This document shows, piece after piece, positions 60,302-64,000 of a DNA stretch of 64,000 nt. The DNA comes from Blautia wexlerae DSM 19850 (lineage in GTDB: Bacteria > Bacillota > Clostridia > Lachnospirales > Lachnospiraceae). Numbering within the stretch: the first letter of the stretch is position 1; the number at the start of each line of letters is the position of its first letter. The notes beneath the pieces were generated by a model that searched no databases, was not told the origin of the DNA, and worked only from the letters and a program-made list of their open reading frames with translations. Position numbers and translations under genes: made by a program. The stretch lies in the NCBI RefSeq assembly GCF_025148125.1, contig NZ_CP102267.1, forward strand, positions 2,056,501-2,120,500. The letters are read 5' to 3'.

Positions 60302-62879
60302 TTATCACCGTCCGGCAGAAAAAGTGCTTTTGGATTCTTATCGAAAGCAGAACCGGAACAAAAACCGCCTTTTGTTTCTGGCAGTTGCACTTACCGTTGG
60401 AGCGATTTTCTGTATGATAAGTTTTGCCTATGGGAAGATCCAGGTGGACATCCAGAAACATATCCGGACAGATGGAATGACAGTGTCAACGTATCTTGAA
60501 AATGGTACAGAAGAAATGGCAGGACAGCTGCATACGCTTTCCTACATAGCAGAAACGGGAAAAGAAAAATTTGCCGGAAAACTATTCGATCAAATGATAA
60601 AATATTGTGACTGTGTTGTGGCAGATGAAACAGCATTTGAAACTATGCTCTGTCCGGCCTATACACAGATCGTGGGAACGTATCCCAAACAGGAAAATGA
60701 AATCATGCTTTCCACCAAAACCTTGGCGTATCTGGGAATTTCAGAACCAAAGGTGGGAATGGAATTAAAGCTGGATTTTTATTGGAATGACCTTTTCCAA
60801 ACAAAAGGAACCGGACAGCAGACGTTTCAGCTTTCCGGATATTTTACAGAATATCAGAATCAGGGGGCAAGTTCTTCCATTGCATTTTTGTCTGAGAAGA
60901 AACTGAAAGAAAGCGGAGCTGGATGGAATCCCTGCAGGATACTGCTGAAACCGGAAAAGGATTCTGTCAGTGGCATACAGATGGAACAACAGTTGCAGGA
61001 AGATATCCGGTTGAAAGAAGGACAGCGGATCGTCAGCATGGATTCGGCTGCATACCGGGCAGTGGAAGGAATGCTGGGAAGCTATGGATTTGCAGCTCTA
61101 TTTTCTTTTCTGATTCTGCTGTGTATGTTTTTGTTCATCTATAATATTTTGAATTTATCATTAGGAAAAGATTTACAGCAATATGGTCTGATGGAAGTGA
61201 TTGGGGTACAACAGCATCAGATTATACAAGTGATGTTCCGGCAGATACTGGAAGTTGTCTTAAAGGGAAGTCTTGCAGGCGTTGCCATAGGCAGTCTGGT
61301 GGTACTTGGAATCCTGCCCTCTGTCATTGAAAAACTGTATCTTGGACAGGCAGAAGAACTGGAGGGGATTTCTTTCTATCAGCCTGTGTTCTTTCTGATA
61401 GCCATCCTGCCAGTGGCAATGACTTTGGGTGTTGTGATACTTCTGGTAAAGCAAAAAATCAAAGTTCTGAGTCCTCTGGAGTGTATGAACTATGGAACTG
61501 GGAATGTTGCAGAGAAGAAACAAACAAAGAAAAAGAAAGCGGTTTTCCAAAGCTTTGGAAACAAGCCGGAAGTTTATCTGGCCAGGAGATATCTGTTTTA
61601 CAATAAAAAGGCTTTTTTTATCACTATGATTTCTCTGACTATAGGATGTGGATTAGCACTTGGATCTTCGGTGATTGTAAAGGGAGTAGATCTGCAAAAC
61701 CAGTTTATAAAAGAACCTGATTTTCAAATCCGCATCACACAGGAAGCCTGCAGAACACTGATGGAAACCTCCCCGGATACAGAAAATATGGTCTTTTTCC
61801 CGAAAGAATTCTTGGAGAACATAAAGCAGACTGCCGGAAACAGCCTGCAGGATGAAACAAAGATCCAGGGATTTTACCCTATTATCGGGAAACAAGGTCG
61901 GGATAGCATCAAGTTATTAAATGACGGGGAAACTGTTCCGACAGTGATCCAAAAAATTTCTTCTTCTGAAAAAGAAAAACTGCAGGAATTTTTGAAAGAG
62001 CAGGAGATAACAGCAGAGTGGGAAACATTTGCACACGAAAACGGAACAATTCTTCTCCATGACCACAGAGTATCAGAATATGCAGAAGAGCAGGTATTGG
62101 AGCAGCTTGGAACCCCGATAGAAGTGTATGACCTGGTTCCGGTGGGAACGGATATGTCCGACCTGCTTCCAGAGACACTGGTAAATTGCGGGTATCTGGA
62201 TATTACAAAGGAAGGATTTCCGGAATTAGAGTTGTGCTGGGATGGCAGAAATACCAATCTTCTTCTTGTAACAGAAGAAACCTTTGAAAACCTGTCAGAG
62301 AATCTGACCCCACAGACCTTTGAAATGAGCTTTTCGGTAGAAAAGGAACAGGAATCCGGCTGCAAAAACAGGTTAAAGGGAATGATCCAAACAGAAAATA
62401 TGGAATTTCAGTCTGAAAACGGATATGCGGAGCAATTAAATTTATTCCAGATGGAGAGTCGGTCAGACCTTTTATTAAAAGAACAGGAGTATATTCAGAC
62501 CAGCAGGCTGTTGCTTCTGGTAATTAGTGGATGCCTGATCTTTATTGGGATTATGAATTTTTTAAATGTAAGGGTAACGGATATGTTACTTCGGAAAAAA
62601 GAATGTGCCATTATGAATTGTGTGGGAATGACCAGAAAGCAGTTGCAGCGGATGTTCCTTGCGGAAGGAATGTTTACCTGGCTGTTGCTGAGTGTTCTTC
62701 TGGTAACAACGGGAACGCTGTTGATAGGTGGGATTGGATGGTACATGAAAACAAAGATTTCTTATTTTGTATTCTATTATCCTATGCAAGAAATGGCAGG
62801 AATGTTGCTGTTGTTATTGGCAGTCAGTCTGGTAACTCCCGGAATCCTATATCGAAGAGTTCTTGCAAAAAATAAATAG
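60288..62879 (+). CDS. FtsX-family ABC permease (large)
   Basis: An 863-residue permease with four main hydrophobic blocks: N-terminal helix (LLFLAVALTVGAIFCMISF), a middle group (AALFSFLILLCMFLFIYNIL, IAILPVAMTLGVVILLV), another after AFFITMISLTIGCGLAL, and a C-terminal group (LLLVISGCLIFIGIMNFL). This is the duplicated FtsX layout with two large extracellular loops. It pairs with the preceding ATPase; probably peptide defence. Confidence 0.9.
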   Translation: MKDYDYHRPAEKVLLDSYRKQNRNKNRLLFLAVALTVGAIFCMISFAYGKIQVDIQKHIRTDGMTVSTYLENGTEEMAGQLHTLSYIAETGKEKFAGKLFDQMIKYCDCVVADETAFETMLCPAYTQIVGTYPKQENEIMLSTKTLAYLGISEPKVGMELKLDFYWNDLFQTKGTGQQTFQLSGYFTEYQNQGASSSIAFLSEKKLKESGAGWNPCRILLKPEKDSVSGIQMEQQLQEDIRLKEGQRIVSMDSAAYRAVEGMLGSYGFAALFSFLILLCMFLFIYNILNLSLGKDLQQYGLMEVIGVQQHQIIQVMFRQILEVVLKGSLAGVAIGSLVVLGILPSVIEKLYLGQAEELEGISFYQPVFFLIAILPVAMTLGVVILLVKQKIKVLSPLECMNYGTGNVAEKKQTKKKKAVFQSFGNKPEVYLARRYLFYNKKAFFITMISLTIGCGLALGSSVIVKGVDLQNQFIKEPDFQIRITQEACRTLMETSPDTENMVFFPKEFLENIKQTAGNSLQDETKIQGFYPIIGKQGRDSIKLLNDGETVPTVIQKISSSEKEKLQEFLKEQEITAEWETFAHENGTILLHDHRVSEYAEEQVLEQLGTPIEVYDLVPVGTDMSDLLPETLVNCGYLDITKEGFPELELCWDGRNTNLLLVTEETFENLSENLTPQTFEMSFSVEKEQESGCKNRLKGMIQTENMEFQSENGYAEQLNLFQMESRSDLLLKEQEYIQTSRLLLLVISGCLIFIGIMNFLNVRVTDMLLRKKECAIMNCVGMTRKQLQRMFLAEGMFTWLLLSVLLVTTGTLLIGGIGWYMKTKISYFVFYYPMQEMAGMLLLLLAVSLVTPGILYRRVLAKNK

Positions 62880-62888
62880 CCAAAAGTG

Positions 62889-62977
62889 AAATGTCCGAGA
62901 TTTGTAACAATTCAGGCTGAAATTCCTTGAATTTTGTTCTTTTCTCGGACATTTCTGTGACATTTGTATTTTATAAT
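62889..62977 (+). promoter_or_regulatory. second direct-repeat promoter with long inverted repeat
   Basis: ACATTTCT (62949-62956) and ACATTTGT (62960-62967), 11 bp apart, and TATAAT (62972-62977). The spacing from the second repeat to the -10 is 12 bp, as at 57817. AAATGTCCGAGA (62889-62900) is an inverted repeat of TCTCGGACATTT (62943-62954). Confidence 0.65.
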
Positions 62978-63017
62978 AGAGTCATCACAAAGAAAGGCAG
63001 AAAGGAGCTTATAGAAT

Positions 63018-63683
63018 ATGAGTATTTTACAGACAATCGATTTAAGAAAATATTATGGTACGGAACCGAATATTACAAAGGCACTGGATGGTGTGAATTT
63101 TTCAGTGGAAGAAGGCGAATTTGTAGCGGTAGTAGGCACTTCGGGTTCCGGAAAATCCACGATGCTTCATATGATGGGAGGTCTGGACACGCCTACCAGC
63201 GGAAGAGTTATTGTACGGGGAGAAGAACTGGCAAAGAAAAACGATGAGGAGCTGACGATTTTCAGGAGAAGAAATATTGGTTTCATTTTCCAAAATTATA
63301 ATCTGGTTCCGATTTTGAATGTTTATGAGAATATTGTCCTTCCGGTAGAACTGGATGGAGATACGGTAAATCAGGGATTTATGGATGAGGTGGTTCATAT
63401 GCTGGCGCTGGAAGATAAACTAAAGAATATGCCGAATAACCTCTCAGGAGGACAGCAGCAGAGAGTTGCGATTGCAAGGGCATTAGTTGCAAAACCTGCA
63501 ATCGTGCTTGCCGATGAACCTACAGGGAACCTCGACTCGAAAACCAGTGCAGATGTTATGGGATTGATCAAACGGACCAGTTATGAGTTTCACCAGACGG
63601 TGGTAATGATTACACATAACAATGAGATCGCCCGGCTTGCAGACCGGATTGTCCGCATTGAGGACGGAAAGATTGTGGAGTAA
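63018..63683 (+). CDS. ABC ATPase of a FtsX-type exporter
   Basis: A 221-residue ATPase closely like the one at 59624: GTSGSGKSTMLHMMGG, FIFQNYNLVPILNV, LSGGQQQRVAIARALV, IVLADEPTGNLDSK, MITHNNEIAR. AAAGGAG precedes the ATG. It forms a unit with the following permease, under the second direct-repeat promoter. Confidence 0.93.
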   Translation: MSILQTIDLRKYYGTEPNITKALDGVNFSVEEGEFVAVVGTSGSGKSTMLHMMGGLDTPTSGRVIVRGEELAKKNDEELTIFRRRNIGFIFQNYNLVPILNVYENIVLPVELDGDTVNQGFMDEVVHMLALEDKLKNMPNNLSGGQQQRVAIARALVAKPAIVLADEPTGNLDSKTSADVMGLIKRTSYEFHQTVVMITHNNEIARLADRIVRIEDGKIVE

Positions 63684-63697
63684 GGAGGTGGCAGGCT

Positions 63698-64000
63698 ATG
63701 ACTTGGCCTTTTGAAAATAATACAAATGGAATTGTCAAGAATCTGGCGAAGAGAAATTTAAAAAGCGAAAAACGAAGAAATATCATGGTAATCATATCAG
63801 TAGTTTTAGCCGCTTTTTTAATCAGTCTTTCTGGTTTGGTTGGAGTCTCACTGATGCAAACAGAAAAGAAGAAAGTGATAGATACTTACGAGGCACTTAT
63901 GTACAGGTTGATGAAGCACATATAGAAGAGTTAAAACAGGTACCGAATTTTGCACGTGTGGGAGAATACTATATGTACGGGAAGGAATCTTCTACACAGG
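63698..64000 (+). pseudogene. FtsX-like permease, frameshifted and truncated by the window
   Basis: The first 62 codons encode a normal N-terminus (FENNTNGIVKNLAKRNLKSE, then a membrane helix IMVIISVVLAAFLISLSGLV). The frame then ends at 63925, while another frame from about 63885 continues GTYVQVDEAHIEELKQVPNF and beyond the window end. One missing base, probably after TAC at 63884-63886, would restore RGTYVQVDEA. This may be a true mutation or a sequence error; the rest lies outside. Confidence 0.75.

Noticed and set aside
61874..62365. A 163-residue minus-strand open frame.
   Set aside because: It lies within the large FtsX permease, whose reading frame is intact and well supported.
1..64000. 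CRISPR arrays, rRNA genes and complete tRNA genes.
   Set aside because: No regularly spaced short repeats and no conserved rRNA or cloverleaf tRNA sequence were seen by eye.

Overview
The window looks like chromosomal or large-plasmid DNA from a gut Lachnospiraceae-type Firmicute (Clostridia). Genes are AT-rich with strong AGGAGG ribosome sites, intrinsic terminators are plentiful, and the protein families are typical of that group (VirB4/VirD4 conjugation genes with a PrgI protein, SpaA/Cna-B adhesin with sortase B, Bce-type peptide-antibiotic ABC systems). This taxonomic call is an inference from gene content only. No rRNA, tRNA or CRISPR array was seen.

Region 1 (1-2.5 kb) holds an orphan MNT-type nucleotidyltransferase, remnants, and an IS110-family insertion sequence on the minus strand. 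Region 2 (2.5-39.1 kb, all plus strand apart from shadows) is the backbone of a conjugative element. It has two small sigma/HTH regulators, a ParM-like actin with a ParR-like partner, a signal peptidase I, a VirB2-like pilin, VirB6, a lytic transglycosylase fused to a C39-like peptidase, PrgI, VirB4, accessory proteins, a RepA/DUF6017-like initiator, and VirD4. Downstream are an S1-like RNA-binding protein, a cold-shock protein, an ERF single-strand annealing protein, a CHC2/Toprim primase-like protein, an AAA-ATPase/nuclease-like protein, a 1,699-residue thioester/Cna-B adhesin and a class B sortase. An IS5-family element with a programmed -1 frameshift sits exactly at one stop codon. No relaxase or integrase is recognisable in the window, so whether this is an ICE or a plasmid backbone is open.

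Two structural themes run through region 2. First, promoters are repeatedly followed by an intrinsic terminator before the first gene (leaders at about 5.5, 6.5, 7.0, 21.5 and 25.3 kb), which suggests attenuation or antitermination. Second, several core genes have a perfect Shine-Dalgarno but a near-cognate codon (ATA, ATC or ACG) where ATG is expected, and others use TTG.

Region 3 (39.3-64 kb) is a mosaic of cargo or chromosomal genes: a MerR/TipAS-regulated ABC exporter (minus), an XRE regulator, a BceRS-BceAB-like module (minus), and a thiamin operon tenA-thiD-thiE-HAD-Nudix controlled by two tandem TPP riboswitches. These are followed by a GNAT, a nitroreductase divergent from an HxlR regulator, a response regulator-ABC-permease-kinase operon, a hydrolase preceded by a tandem 43-nt structured repeat, and a second two-component/ABC/FtsX operon. 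The last operon shares a distinctive direct-repeat promoter with a further ABC/FtsX pair. The final permease is frameshifted and runs off the window.
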